From Hymenoscyphus infarciens (taxonomy: Eukaryota; Ascomycota; Leotiomycetes; Helotiales; Helotiaceae): a DNA stretch of 64,000 nucleotides. The notes beneath the pieces are model-generated. The model was given only the letters and a program-made list of their open reading frames with translations. It was not told where the DNA came from and made no database searches. Position numbers and translations under genes: made by a program. Each line of letters begins with the position of its first letter. Position 1 is the first letter of the stretch. Where the stretch lies: the NCBI GenBank assembly GCA_001414345.1, contig LLCB01000206.1, forward strand, positions 44,316 to 108,315. The letters are read 5' to 3'. Shown one piece after another: positions 21,511-32,690 of the stretch.

Positions 21511-22489
21511 CTTTGCGCAGGGCTTCGGCGCGTATGGGCAGCGGGAGGAGTGGTGTCTGTTGCTGGCAGATGCGAAGAGCTCAAGTCCAGGGAGACACGC
21601 GCATTCACTCTTCGCGCGGCTTCAAGCTTCAATGTTCAGAGGGTGCAGCTGAAACGGGACTAGTGCGATCGGCGTTTACGTCTTCGGCTTTATAGGAATC
21701 GTTCTCGGCCTTGCATTGATCCGCTCCGATTTCAGGATTTCAGCCTCTCAATTTGCACCCCATGTCCACCACACTACGCATTCATCCCTCCGGGGGCCAC
21801 TGCCGTGGAGGCTGTTTCGCTGCGCTCTGAGAGGGTCTGAGAGGGCATACCAGCAGTGACTGTGACTGCCTCATGGTCTAAAGTAGAGACTGCTTCAGCA
21901 GCAGGAATCGGCTTCGAATGGTGGGAGCCGTGTGAGTCGGGTGGCCCGAAGCAATTCGGCTATCCCTCGGCATTCGTTCGGGATGCCGATGGTCCCGATT
22001 AGTCCAACTCAACACCATGGAGGGAAGGAACTCTTGACTGCTCCTTCCCTCTGAACTCTCGATGCGCCAGATCAACCGCATCATCCACGATTCGCGCTGT
22101 GAGTGTCCGCAGCCCTCTCGATCGGGGGCCCATGGTTCGTTCGTCGCGTGGTTTCAACCAACATCTCCATACCTATCTCCCATTCTTTCTTCCCTCTACG
22201 TTCTTTCTCTCTCATCGCAATCCATCCACCGATTTTGCGGTGTCTCTTGGAGCGCGGATCAGAGCCTTACTCCTTTGGAACGCGCTACCCAACCTATTCT
22301 GCCTTTTTTGATCCCCCCCAACTAACCATTGTTCGGATTACGAGGGATTACGACGGATTACGAGGGATTACAACGAATTACAACGAATTACAACGGATTA
22401 CAACTGAGATTATTGACGCCCAGCTTCCCTTCTTGTTTCTCCTCCTTTTTCCCCTCTCCATCTTTATTCTCTCTGCCCGGACTTCCACC
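21511..22489. promoter_or_regulatory. divergent promoter region with 10-bp repeat
   Basis: Shared upstream region of RSC9 and the Rec114-like gene, with CT-rich tracts near 22160-22230 and 22420-22470. It contains a short tandem array described separately. Long frames here (21.2-21.7 kb and 22.1-22.6 kb) are shadows or untranslated leader. Confidence 0.5.
22335..22404 (+). repeat. 10-bp tandem repeat GGATTACRAS, seven copies
   Basis: Seven consecutive 10-bp units of the form GGATTACGAG, GGATTACGAC, GGATTACAAC and GAATTACAAC lie about 85 bp upstream of the Rec114-like start codon, so probably in its leader or core promoter. Confidence 0.92.
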
Positions 22490-24731
22490 ATGTCTTCTCT
22501 TTCCTCTCAAACTCAGTCCCAATCCCAATCTCAGTCTCACTCCCAATTCTCCCATTCTCAGGACCCCAACCGGACCACCATTTCCTTCGCCAAGTTCTCT
22601 CATGGTACGTATTTCACCACCACTGCCTTCTCCAGCGCGCGAAGATCACGGCGAAGACGGTAGTCGGTAGTCGGTAGTCGGTAGGATTCCCTTGACGCGC
22701 GCAATGTGCTAACCATGGATGGATGCGCAACAGTCACCTCTGCCATCGGCGTCAAGACCTTCACTTGGACTCATGTCGGCGAGAGAGATGACTTGGACTT
22801 GATCTTCTGCTCTGCCCGACAACTCGATGATTATGGAAACATCGCTGACCGCTTGTTGATGAAGGTCGCTGCTGGGGCCGAACTATTGGTAGGTGTCTCC
22901 TCCTCTTGACCACTTCAGGCCTCATGCGCTGACCAGACTGCAGGAATCTCAGGATCTCGGTGATCTCGTCAGAATTTGGAAGCAATTTGACCCTTCAAAC
23001 GGAGGTGATTCTCCAATCCAAGTTGTTGTCAAGTGCCCTTTCTTGGCCATGAGATATCCGAAAACCAACACCAGCGTAAGTCTGCCCGTTTGAGCTTCTT
23101 CCCCTGTCCCCATTCTGAATGATCTTTCAATTCGTTTGCATTTTGACACTTTAATCCGCAGATTCGTCGCGTTCAATTCAAGTTCCGTAGCGAGACTGAT
23201 TTCCACCGAGCTCTCAGTGCTTTGACTGATCTTGGTCTGCCTGTCACCCAAAATGCTCCTTCGGCGCAATCCAATGGTCGCTCACTTGTCTCGCCTGCTC
23301 CCTTGATGGGCCCCCCTACGCCAGTCCCCTCCAGTGCAGGTAGTATGCAAAGGTCATTTTCGAGACCAGGTTCAACAAGTAGTTACTTCTCATCGGGTTC
23401 TGAGCGCTCCATCAATGAGAATTCGAGCTCTCCAATCAAGTCTGACTTCAAGGAACCTTCCCCGATGAGCACTTCTGCCTTCTCGGCACCAGTTCCAGTT
23501 GGCGGTCTGCCATTCATCATTCCTTCCATGCCACGACCGCTTTCTACTTCAGCACTTCCAAAAAATTCCCTTTACATCTCGCAGATGGACAAAGAGGTAG
23601 GTTATTAACCATTCATCGAAGTTCCTTTCCATAGGCACTTGAGAATGCGAAAGACTTTGTACTGACTCTTGCCTTAGATGCGCCGGGTCTCATCTCCAAA
23701 TCTACAAGAGTCACTTGTCAATGGTCCTTCGCAAGTATGTAATATTGATCTTGCGTTGTGTAATTGATACTGATTTTTCTAGTTCCGACAGCCGCATCCA
23801 GGCTCTGAACAAATGGCACGAACTCAATCTGCCTCTCCCTACTTTTCCCACAGCGGTTCCATGATGGGTCAGACTTCTTCCGCCGATGACCCTTTCACTC
23901 AAAACACCTCGCAAAGTTTCAATATCCCCGCTAGAGTTCGATCCGTCCCCGCCCCTGAGGCTTTCGATGCTGGGAAATACGCGATACCGCCCAGACGTGT
24001 ATTGCCATTTGCCAAACCCAAGCCAAAGGAGACCGCCGTTGCCATTTTGCCAAAGCCTGCACCTGCCAAAGAAATTGAGTCAACGGTACCCAGCTGTGCG
24101 ACACCCACTCGGAAGCCTGCAAAGAAGCGTGCAGCTCAACGCAAACCTTCAGTTGCCAAGGCACAAGACAACGATAATGCTACTAGCACTTTTGTTGCTG
24201 GAACATTAGAGGATGTGCCATCTCCTCTTACCCCCAAGAAGAGCACCGAAGCTGTACCAAAGATCACTGCCACCAAGAAGCGTGCAACTCCAGTGAATCG
24301 TCCTTCATCAGCTAGTAAGCGCCCCAAAATGGTTGATCAAGGTACACAAACTCAAATACCTTCAGGTTGCGATCAGTCTGTTCAAACGATCCCACCCCCA
24401 ACCAAGGCCCCAGAACTGGTCAAGAACGCATCTACGCCACCGTCACCAGAGTCGCCGCCAGAAAATTACCTCGATGGTATTGACAACTTTGTCTCCAAGG
24501 TTTGTATTCCCCGTTTGACTGTCCTCAGAAAATCAAATACTGACTCCATTTCAACAGTTCAGTGCTCGTTCTACCCCCAAAGAACTCTGGGAGACCCCTG
24601 GATATGCCGAGGCCAGCGATGAGCAGCGTGATGCAATACTCAACGACTACATCTGCGAGAACCTTGAGAATCCCGACTTCATCAAACTTTGTGAAGATAC
24701 CGAGAGAGCTTGGCGTCGAATTGGACTCTGA
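22490..24731 (+). CDS. Rec114-like meiotic recombination protein
   Basis: Seven exons (22490-22604, 22734-22888, 22944-23075, 23162-23596, 23678-23734, 23783-24499, 24558-24731) encode 594 aa. All junctions are GT-AG and keep frame. The N-terminus is a Gln/Ser repeat, followed by a compact domain (about residues 30-155) including VTSAIGVKTFTWTHV and IRRVQFKFRSETDF, which resembles the PH-like fold of Rec114. A long Ser/Pro/Lys-rich disordered middle follows. The last helix (ILNDYICENLENPDFIKLCE) matches the style of the Rec114 C-terminal helix that pairs with Mei4. Rec114 helps Spo11 form meiotic double-strand breaks. The call rests on domain pattern recalled from memory, so another fungal-specific nuclear protein remains possible. 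Confidence 0.65.
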
Positions 24732-25190
24732 TTGTAACCTCCTACTGTTAATCTGAAATCGGATTTGGTATGCGAGGTTACTGCCACTCAGATGGATTAA
24801 GAGTCCCAGTAACTACGACGCGACGATACGTCCTCACTTCATTTGCTCGAAAAACTACCCTTGCTTTTTAACCACAATCAAAACAACCACAAACGAACCA
24901 AGATACCTCGTTGCTTTCATGGTATACTACACACTAGCTCTAGCTATCAACCTTCCTATGTATGGAGTCTTGTCAAGGCAGACTCGTTGGCATTTTCTAC
25001 TCAAAACAAACACTCATGTACATCATGTAAAATGGAATCACAAAAAAATTCTCAAACCTTCAAGTCCCATGCAATGATCAGTGAATTGAATTGAATTGTT
25101 TTCATCGTAAAATCGACCTGATCACGGCCCTTGAAAGGTCCGATGCTTGAAATGCCTATGGTTTTGAAAATCTGATTCTGCGACTGTGAA
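24732..25190. other. 3' flank of the Rec114-like gene
   Basis: Normal-composition non-coding DNA. Nothing recognised. Confidence 0.4.
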
Positions 25191-25194
25191 GACA

Positions 25195-25880
25195 TTGAAG
25201 TGTAAATCCGAAAATAATTTCTCCGAGAAAATCGCCGAGTGGATTATTTCCGAGTGAAATATAGCTAAGTGCCGTGGTAAGCCTTTCTGAGCAAAGTGTT
25301 ATGTTCAACTTATTGATATACTTACTCCGTGTTAAATATCAACAAGTAATAATTCCAAGAATGATTACTCTAAATAATACGCCTGTATAAATCCAAGAAT
25401 AACAAGTCTACTATTAATTTCACAGAGAAAACATCTCGAAGTAGAGTAATATCTCTAAGGTAAATCTATATCCCCGAGTAATGATTCCGAGTATGTTCCA
25501 AGGAATATCGCGGAGGAGAATAGCAAGTCGGAGAGTCGAGTGAAATAGCTCTAAGTAATAAGTCTAAGTAGAAAGTCTGACTAATAAGTCCGAGCATAAG
25601 AATCTAAGTAGAAATATTTCAGAGTTAAGCATCTGTGGGATAGCTTATTCCTGAATAAACATCTCCGAGGTAATATTTCCAAAGTAAGATCTCCCAGAAA
25701 ACAAGCAATAGCTATATTTCCAAAGACTATGCTGAAGATTTTTCCGAGTATCTCTAAAAACCACTACTCGGAAAGCTCTTACTCAACCTAAAAATCTTAT
25801 CTCCGAAAGAAAAGATATCTTGGAGAGTGGGAAGAGTATTTTCGACCGAGTAAAATATCTCCGAACTCTCGGTGGACTGC
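25195..25880. repeat. degenerate short-motif repeat field (CCGAGTAA-like)
   Basis: A roughly 0.7-kb stretch contains about ten CCGAG cores (for example near 25223, 25235, 25249, 25473, 25487, 25590, 25666, 25745, 25840) plus many mutated relatives (TCTAAGTAA, TCCAAAG). They are spaced 10-30 bp apart in AT-rich sequence, mostly in one orientation. No reading frame runs through it. It looks like an old, decayed minisatellite or transposon interior. Confidence 0.55.
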
Positions 25881-26196
25881 AAGACCCTACCCAAAAATAG
25901 GTACAACTTGAAACGGTCGTAATAAGTAGTTTGTCGTAGAGTTTTTATAAGAGTCCCTGCTACCGTCCTCGTACGTCGGAATAGTACTGGTTAAAAGATA
26001 TTATTCTAAACGGTCTGGGACAATTAAGCCAATTTAGTAAAGTAGTAGATAGTGATTTGCAATAAGGAATCTTATAGAAGTCTTGTCAATTGATTTCGTT
26101 GTCCTAAACCATTAGGGTAATACCTTTCTTCAAGTGTACCATAGACAAGGCCTAGGAGGCTTACACCAAAGACGCGTGTTGTAAAATAAAACGGAC
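25881..26196. other. intergenic, repeat-like
   Basis: AT-rich. It contains GTCTGGGACAATTAAG near 26014, similar to the motif repeated at 28.8-29.3 kb. No coding sequence. Confidence 0.4.
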
Positions 26197-26731
26197 CAGT
26201 GTTTTGGCTTTCCCCGCCTTAGTCAGCCTAGTACTTAGGATAGGATAGGCTACTTACCTAGGTAAGGATAGGAGAGGCTAGGCTAGATTAGGATCAAGGC
26301 TAGGCTAAGTTTAGTAGGCTAGGTACTCTAACTAGGATAGGAGTGGCTAGGAAAGTTCTAAAAACAGGATAAGAGCTAGGTAGATAAAAAAAGAAGGCTA
26401 AGCTAGAGTAGGATTAGGAAGACAACCCCCTAATTAGGACTTAGACCCTCTTTTCTACCTACCTTCTAGATATTAAGTGAAATTAGAGACCTAGACCCTC
26501 TTTTCTACTCGCCTTCTAAGCTTTAAGCGAAATTAACTAGCCTAACTCTTCTTATCCTAGCCTCTCTATTTAGTAAGAAAAGGTAAGTAAGTACTATAGG
26601 ATAGGAGTAGCTAGGAAAGCTAGAATTTAAGGATAGGAGAAGGCGGGATAGCCTTAAAATAGAGGTAGAAGGGAGAAGGAGCGTCGAGGCAGGATAGGAT
26701 AACAGATTAGGCGGGGAAACCCAAAACACTG
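26197..26731. mobile_element. hAT-like MITE, 535 bp, with 8-bp target duplication
   Basis: The element begins CAGTGTTTTGG..TTTCCCCGCCT at 26197 and ends with the inverted copy at 26731; terminal inverted repeats match over about 27 bp with few mismatches. It is flanked on both sides by the same 8 bp, AAACGGAC (26189-26196 and 26732-26739). An 8-bp duplication and CAGTG termini are hallmarks of the hAT superfamily. The interior is filled with variants of CTAGGATAGG and AGGCTAGG (26238-26420) and a direct repeat of about 50 bp starting AGACCCTCTTTTCTAC (26446 and 26492). It encodes no transposase, so it is non-autonomous. Confidence 0.85.
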
Positions 26732-26739
26732 AAACGGAC

Positions 26740-27225
26740 GTATTCCTATTCTCATACTTAGCTCTTAAGGAAATACACTATCTTGTTTATTTATAAACCT
26801 ATTATAGAGAGTTCAAGAAAATCCCAAACTAGGAGTGAGAAATTCCTATAAGAAACATAGGCTTTACGGTTTGACGAGCTGGTATGCTTCATTCAAAACT
26901 TATGTTACTACTCAATAGTATAGTGTAATACGTCTAGTGCGTTCAACTATATAACTCTATTTTTCGATAGTGTTTAGATTAAGCAAGTTAGTTAAACAAA
27001 GTCCGAGACGTCTTAGAAGTGTAGTATACTATATACCTATTCGACCAACAGTTATTTATTACAAATCTTCATCAAGACTTAGATCATCCAAGTGAGTTGA
27101 ACAGAGTATAGATTTATAGAAACAGTAAGTCGTAATGTGAACATAGAATAATACAGGTCACCGAATTTTCTTCCGATATACGCTCAACAACAGATGCCTT
27201 TCTCAAAAGTTACAACCCAAACCCC
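26740..27225. other. intergenic region
   Basis: AT-rich spacer between the MITE and the 3' end of the unknown minus-strand gene. Nothing recognised. Confidence 0.4.
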
Positions 27226-28200
27226 CTAATCACCAGCCCTACTCGTGTTCTTCCTAAACATAACCCTCGTGCTCAACGGCACAGCACTAATCGGCCTCAT
27301 CATCCCCCCCTTCCCGCTCTCCTCCGCCCAAGGATCCCGTCCACTCAACTCCACAACCCTCTCAATATTTCTAATCATCCTAACACACTCCCTCTTCATC
27401 TTCAAATACTCGCCCGCGTGTTTCTTCACTCCATCACTCCTCGCCTTCCTCCCAAGAATTCTCTTGCCCTCCCTTCTTTCCTCCTTACTCCTTCCCCTCC
27501 CATATAACAAGTGTTCTCCTCTCCTACTCTCTCCTCTCGAACAATACACACACTCTTTTCGTTCCGTATAAACAGGAACAGACGGAATAAGATCTCCATC
27601 CCAAAACACTTGTGGCTGTTTCTCTTCCGAATCCTGGAAGACGACGTAAAGCTCTAAGGTTCGAATATGCAGCGGCGCTGGTAGTTCTCCGCGATAAGGG
27701 CGGAGGCGTTTCGAGTTAGGGAGAGCGATGGATTTCTTGCCATCGGAATTGACGATGATTATAGTTTCCTTCGGGAGAGAGGCGAGTGTTTGATATCTGG
27801 TTTCGTACGTCAAACATGTCCTGCCCGTGACTTTCTTGAACTGCTTCTCAAAACCATCCAACTCCTTTTTCACAACCACCTTCTCGGGAGAGTTGGAAAG
27901 GTCCACCCAATGTGGAACGGGGTTCAAACTATCATGCTCTGGATTTTCTCCAAGGCTCTTGCTATCCTCACATCCCACGAGGAGTTCGTGGACTTTTTGG
28001 ATGGGGAGGGAGATGCGCTTTTGGAGTTTGCTGAGTCTGTGTAGGGTTTTGTCGGCTGATTTCAGGATTTGTAGGGATGGTGTGTTGTTTTCGTTTTTAC
28101 TGTAGTATATCGGGCTGGGGCTGGAGATTTTCCGGTGAGGACAGGAGGTTCCATGGATTTCAAGACTGATGAAGTGATTGGCGACGCGGAAGGACGCCAT
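27226..28200 (-). CDS. hypothetical protein, basic, family unknown
   Basis: A single exon of 324 aa starts at ATG 28200 (MASFRVANHFISLEIHGTSC). The middle has a coherent folded-looking part (KTLHRLSKLQKRISLPIQ, TYETRYQTLASLPKETIII, HIRTLELYVVFQDSE). It is followed by a CVYC pair and a very basic stretch rich in Arg/Lys (about residues 225-275). The C-terminal part includes RMIRNIERVVELSGRDPW. No domain is recognised. The basic region could bind nucleic acid or act as a nuclear signal. Codon use and GC are ordinary for the window, so it is probably a genuine gene. The position between a MITE and a repeat field suggests a lineage-specific gene. Confidence 0.6.
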   Translation of the reverse strand: MASFRVANHFISLEIHGTSCPHRKISSPSPIYYSKNENNTPSLQILKSADKTLHRLSKLQKRISLPIQKVHELLVGCEDSKSLGENPEHDSLNPVPHWVDLSNSPEKVVVKKELDGFEKQFKKVTGRTCLTYETRYQTLASLPKETIIIVNSDGKKSIALPNSKRLRPYRGELPAPLHIRTLELYVVFQDSEEKQPQVFWDGDLIPSVPVYTERKECVYCSRGESRRGEHLLYGRGRSKEERREGKRILGRKARSDGVKKHAGEYLKMKRECVRMIRNIERVVELSGRDPWAEESGKGGMMRPISAVPLSTRVMFRKNTSRAGD

Positions 28201-29458
28201 TTTTGAGTTGATTTGTTGACTTTGTATTTGGATTTTGGATTGGTTTGGATTGGTGCTAGAGCTTCTGGTAACGCTTGTTGTGTTGTTGAATGTTAAGTGA
28301 TGACTTTACTGGTTGTTGATTTTAGAGTTGGAAAACGAGTTACTGTCAGACTGTTTGTTGATGAGAAAGCTGCTGAAGAAAATAACTGAAATCGGGGTTC
28401 TTAAATCTCTGTAATGTCTCCTATTCTCTAGCTTCGCACTAAATTAACGGTCTCTGTTCTAGGGCACGATGAGGTGTCGATTTCCATCTCATTTTGACGT
28501 TATATTTGGATCGAGAATCCAGACTGTAGATTATGACGCAGAATTATGAATAATGCAACGTATAACGAAGGGAAGGTTGCTTTTAGCGTAGCTAGTGGTA
28601 AGTTAACCCCCGGTTAGCTTAGTAGTTGTAGTTTAGTAGTGTCCTTAGATGTAACGTCAGAAATTAAGCGAGGAACCCTCCAGATCGGGTGAGCCTCAAT
28701 CGGACCCTCACTCAACTCCTTTCTCACTCAAAAATTATGTCCGATATAAATAGCGAATAAAAATTATAAACTCATCCTCACTCAAAGAATAACTCTGAAA
28801 TCTGTTTAGAATTCAGAATTAAGAAAGAATTTAGAAGACCTGGGACAACTAGAAAAGCGCAACATGCAACACTAGGAATTCGCCTGATCTTCTATAATCT
28901 CCCAATTCTTCTGGAATAATAAAGGCAACATAATCCCATTGTTATAGCTGTGTCAGATAATTGAATTAATTATCTAAATATTAGTCAAACAATTAAGGGA
29001 GCAGCGTGGAGGTACTCTGCGCTTGACAAGTTACGAAGTGCGGCACCCCCTGGGACAACAAAGCTTCTGGATACAGCTTTCACTGGAAACTATACTCACT
29101 TTGAAAACATTACTCCGATGTTTGTCTGTACTTTTCAAATTATTAACAAAGTCTGGGACATTTAGAAAAGTACGATGTGCAACAAAACTTGAAAATGCAT
29201 TTCACTGTAAAGTACAATTTCAGCTGATAGTGAATAATAATTCAGGAAATCTGGAACAATTGCAAAAGTGCGACCTGCAACAAAAGCCTCTTTTCTTCCT
29301 TCAGTACGAGTGCTAATTCAACATAATGTTAGAGCACGAAGCAAAAGCACCGAGAAAAATCCAAGTACAATCACTCCAAAAGCCAAACAAAGAGTGTCAT
29401 TATCATTTCGACCTTGATAAATCATCTCCATACAAAGCAACCAAGCATATTGTCAAAC
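28201..29458. repeat. intergenic region with degenerate dispersed repeat
   Basis: 28201-28550 is probably the upstream region of the unknown gene. From about 28830 to 29285 at least three imperfect copies (28838, 29150, 29246) of a motif resembling CTGGGACAATTAGAAAAG followed by TGCAACAAAA can be seen. A shorter half copy occurs at 29049 and another half at 26015. Frames here look random. Transposon family not determined. Confidence 0.5.
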
Positions 29459-30138
29459 CTAAGCCTTGCTCTCCGGCTTCGCAGCCCCCTCAACAACCTT
29501 ATCCTCTGGCGAGAACTTCATGCTAATACTATTAACACAGTGTCTCTCATCCGTGGGCGTAGGATATCCCTCGCCCTTAAAAACATGACCCAAATGCCCC
29601 CCACAATTCGAGCACACAATCTCCGTCCTCGACATTCCCAGTGTACTATCCGTATGCCTCGTCACCGCACCCGGGATATTATCGAAATAAGCAGGCCATC
29701 CGCAGCCCGATTTGAATTTATGGTTCGCTTTGTAGAGAGGGGCGTCGCAGCCGGCGCAGGTGTAGACACCGGTTTCTGGCATGTGTTTATCGTACTTTCC
29801 TACATAGGGAGCTTCGGTTCCCTTTTCTCGTAGGACGCGGAATTGTTCTAATTGGGTGTTAGTTGGGCTATTGAAGAGAGTGGCGAGAGTAAGTACGTAC
29901 CTTTGTTGAGGACGGCTTGCCACTCGTCGTCGCTTTTTTGGAGGGGGTAGGACATCTTGGGGGAACTGGTTGAAGTGAAGAGACTACCGAAGAAGGGGAT
30001 GGTCGGCATAGACTTGAGAACTGTTCCTCTGGTAAATGGGTGGAGGGCTTTATGTGGTGATTGTGCGGAGAGGCGAGCTGTGTAGTTGCTTATTGTGTAG
30101 AATGTACGGACAATAGATGGAAAGTTGGGGATGCGCAT
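29459..30138 (-). CDS. peptide methionine-(R)-S-oxide reductase, MsrB
   Basis: Two exons (30138-29901, 29847-29459), GTACGT..TAG intron, 208 aa. The C-terminal 145 residues are a complete MsrB domain. Structural zinc cysteines are Cys110 and Cys113 (CAGC) and Cys158 and Cys161 (CSNC). The signature SGCGWPAYF gives the likely resolving Cys128, and the catalytic Cys183 lies in RHCVNSISMKF. The enzyme reduces methionine-R-sulfoxide in proteins using thioredoxin. The first 60 residues are basic and hydroxylated without acids (MRIPNFPSIVRTFY..), like a mitochondrial presequence. Internal in-frame Met44 and Met62 could give a cytosolic form. Confidence 0.95.
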
Positions 30139-30574
30139 AGAGACTTTACTTTAATAAGGAAATGATTTGGGCTTGAGCTGCAAGCAGGTGAGGAGGTGAA
30201 GGGAAGATATGTGTTTGGAATCTTAGATGGTGGCACAGTTGAAGTGTGAGATGAGAAATGTTGGAAATGTTAACGCTCCGTTGAAATGCTTCCAGCCCCG
30301 CGCTGAATTGACGACGTCAGTTTCGGGTCCCTGTCGATACCCCTGCTCATCAGATTGCTCAGATTTCAATATCGGAGGCTGAGTTCCCACTACTAGTACT
30401 TACTGCTAACCCGCCGCCTTATCCCCGTGTCCCCCAACTCGACATACATATGTGGAATCAACCTAAGCTGCCATTCAAACGACCACTACCCTACCACAGC
30501 ACACAGCACACAGCACACAACAGCCTCATCCGATTCTCTACTGCACCTACATATTACAAATATCGAGGTTCACC
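30139..30574. promoter_or_regulatory. divergent promoter region
   Basis: About 435 bp between the MsrB gene (minus) and the ArfGAP gene (plus). A short CACAGCACA-type repeat lies at about 30498-30520. No specific regulatory site identified. Confidence 0.45.
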
Positions 30575-32331
30575 ATGTCGCGCAGGCCCCCAAATCCCGC
30601 GGCGGAGCGCGCTGCACAAAACACACAGACTCTCAAAAGTCTGGTGAAACTGGAGGGCAATAAGACATGCGCCGATTGCAAAAGAAATAAGCGTAAGCTT
30701 GATTCCACATCTGCGACTCTCGTTGGCTCTACCGCTAACCCTCTGCTTCGTTAACAGATCCAAGATGGGCAAGCTGGAATTTGGGCGTATTCATCTGCAT
30801 AAGATGTTCTGGCATACACCGAGGCATGGGCACACATATTAGCAGGGTGAAATCCGTGGATCTCGACTCCTGGACCGACGAGCAGTTACAAAGCGTTTTG
30901 AAGTGGGGAAACTCGAGAGCGAACAAGTATTGGGAAGCAAAACTGGCGCCTGGCCATGTGCCATCCGAGGCAAAGATTGAGAACTTTATCAGGACAAAAT
31001 ACGACTCCAAGAGGTGGGTGGCAGAAGGACCAATACCGGATCCTTCAACCTTGGATGCTGATGGGGACGACGATGTGCCTCTGAGTTTGGTCAAGGAGAA
31101 ACAGGCTATTGAACGTTCCACTTCGCAAAAGGCTGTCTCTTCCGGGCCATCTCAAGTTAGAAGAGCCCCGCAACAAGATATCTTCGGAGACGACGATGTC
31201 CCCCCCTCAAGAACAATATCCGCGGCACCATCTATGTCAAGACCTCCACCTCCCAAAGCCGAACCTGCTCCTCCCAAGCAAACGAAACCTGCGGACTCAT
31301 TGCTCGGTTTGGATTTCTTTGGTACCGAAGGGCCTCCTCCAAATCGACCATCAAGCGCTGCTTCTACTCCAGGAGTTCAATCGCGGCCAGACCTTAAGCA
31401 ATCAATTCTGTCATTGTATGCATCCGCTCCTCGACCGCAACCACAGCAACAGCAACAACAACCGTCCCATACTCATTCCGGCTCATTTGGAAATATGCAA
31501 TCGCCTATGCAGCAATCACCTCCAGCACAAAAGACACAATTTGGAGGAATGAACGATGCTTTTAGCGGCTTGAGCTTCTCCAACCCAACTTCTCCCGGCA
31601 TACAAGCACAACCAAAACCATCAGCGTTCTCAGGCCTCGGTAATCTGTCTAGCCACCAACCATCTCAAAAGTCACCACCAGGAAACTTGATGGGAGGTAG
31701 CTTTTTCGATACCAAACCCGCTTCCAAGCCAGTACAGCAACAACCTCCTCAGCCATCACGCGGCTTCAGCTCTTCCAGTGGATTTGGTGCCTTTGATTCT
31801 GCACCCAGTCCAGCCCCTGTTTCGAGCTCTGGCATGAACGACCTTTTCGATTTCTCCACCCCCGCTGCTCCCCCAACTGCTGCTCCTCAACCCAAAATGA
31901 CCTCGCCTCCTGCTCAACAATCCGTCTTTAATCTTTCACAGCCCGCTCCCGCGCCAAAGCCTCAGCCAGCAATGCCAGCCATAAACAACTGGTCAGATAG
32001 CGATGCCTGGGGAGGATCTAATGATGCAGGTTGGGGTTCCACCAAGAGCCCAGTTACAACTAAGCCCGCGGTGGCATCACCACAAGCATCAGCAAATTTT
32101 GGTTGGGGATCAAGTTCAAACTCGTTAGCCAACCAGAGCATTATCCCAGGTGGAGGTGGTACTTTCAGCCCTACTACTTCGGCACCGCCAAAAGTCACTC
32201 CTGATGATGATTTCGGGGGGTGGAGTAGTGCTGCACCGGTAACTCAGAGTTCTAATACGACTACGCAGTCTAAACCTGCGGGTGGGTTTGCGGCTAATGA
32301 TGCGGATTTGTTCTCTAATGTTTGGGGATAG
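30575..32331 (+). CDS. ArfGAP protein, Age2/SMAP type
   Basis: Two exons (30575-30692, 30758-32331) encode 563 aa. The intron is GTAAGC..TTAACAG. The N-terminal ArfGAP domain (about residues 15-135) has zinc ligands Cys32, Cys35, Cys53 and Cys56 and the arginine finger Arg61 in GIHRGMG. The spacing between the two cysteine pairs is 17 residues, one more than in animal SMAP proteins. The rest is a long, disordered Pro/Gln/Ser-rich tail with repeated short acidic-aromatic motifs (GDDDVP, DLFDFS, DDFGGWS, DADLFSNVWG) of the kind that bind clathrin or adaptor ears. It stimulates GTP hydrolysis on Arf1-type GTPases at trans-Golgi and endosomal membranes. Confidence 0.93.
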
Positions 32332-32690
32332 ACAATGGGTATAATTGTACTGGGATTGGATGAACTCGCAAAGGATTCCTAGGAACCTAGTACTTTATAA
32401 CAAAAACTTGACAATTAAAAGAGTACAAATTTGTATTTTGTCCAAACTATATGGTGTGCCCAGGTATATATGAACTTTGACTGTAATTTCATTCAAGCCA
32501 TCCCCCCCTTCCTATCCACAAAAACGCCGGCTGTGCTATGCTACAAACTGTCATATACCAAATACAAGTACACCTCTCCCAATCAATACTCCTCTCTCCT
32601 GACACATCCGATCTGGTCTCGGCTTCTATTCGATGTACGAAGCCCTTTCAAATCCCATCTCGTCATGGGAATGCCTTGTAATTGACGTGC
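32332..32690. other. intergenic spacer between convergent genes
   Basis: 3' flanks of the ArfGAP gene and of the SNARE gene. Nothing else recognised. Confidence 0.4.

Noticed and set aside
21233..21695. plus-strand frames of 60-139 codons opposite RSC9 exon 1
   Set aside because: They are shadows of the well-supported ARID-encoding exon and its upstream region.
22103..22663. 186-codon frame starting upstream of the Rec114-like gene
   Set aside because: The upstream half is CT-rich leader and 10-bp repeats, and the 3' end reads into intron 1; the true start at 22490 gives a coherent spliced protein.
28590..28700. possible 5S rRNA-like stretch (TTAGATGTAACG, AATTAAGCGAGG)
   Set aside because: Internal control regions and pairing of 5S rRNA could not be matched; similarity is superficial.
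31109..31552. 147-codon plus-strand frame inside the ArfGAP gene
   Set aside because: Out-of-frame shadow of the Pro/Gln-rich ArfGAP tail.
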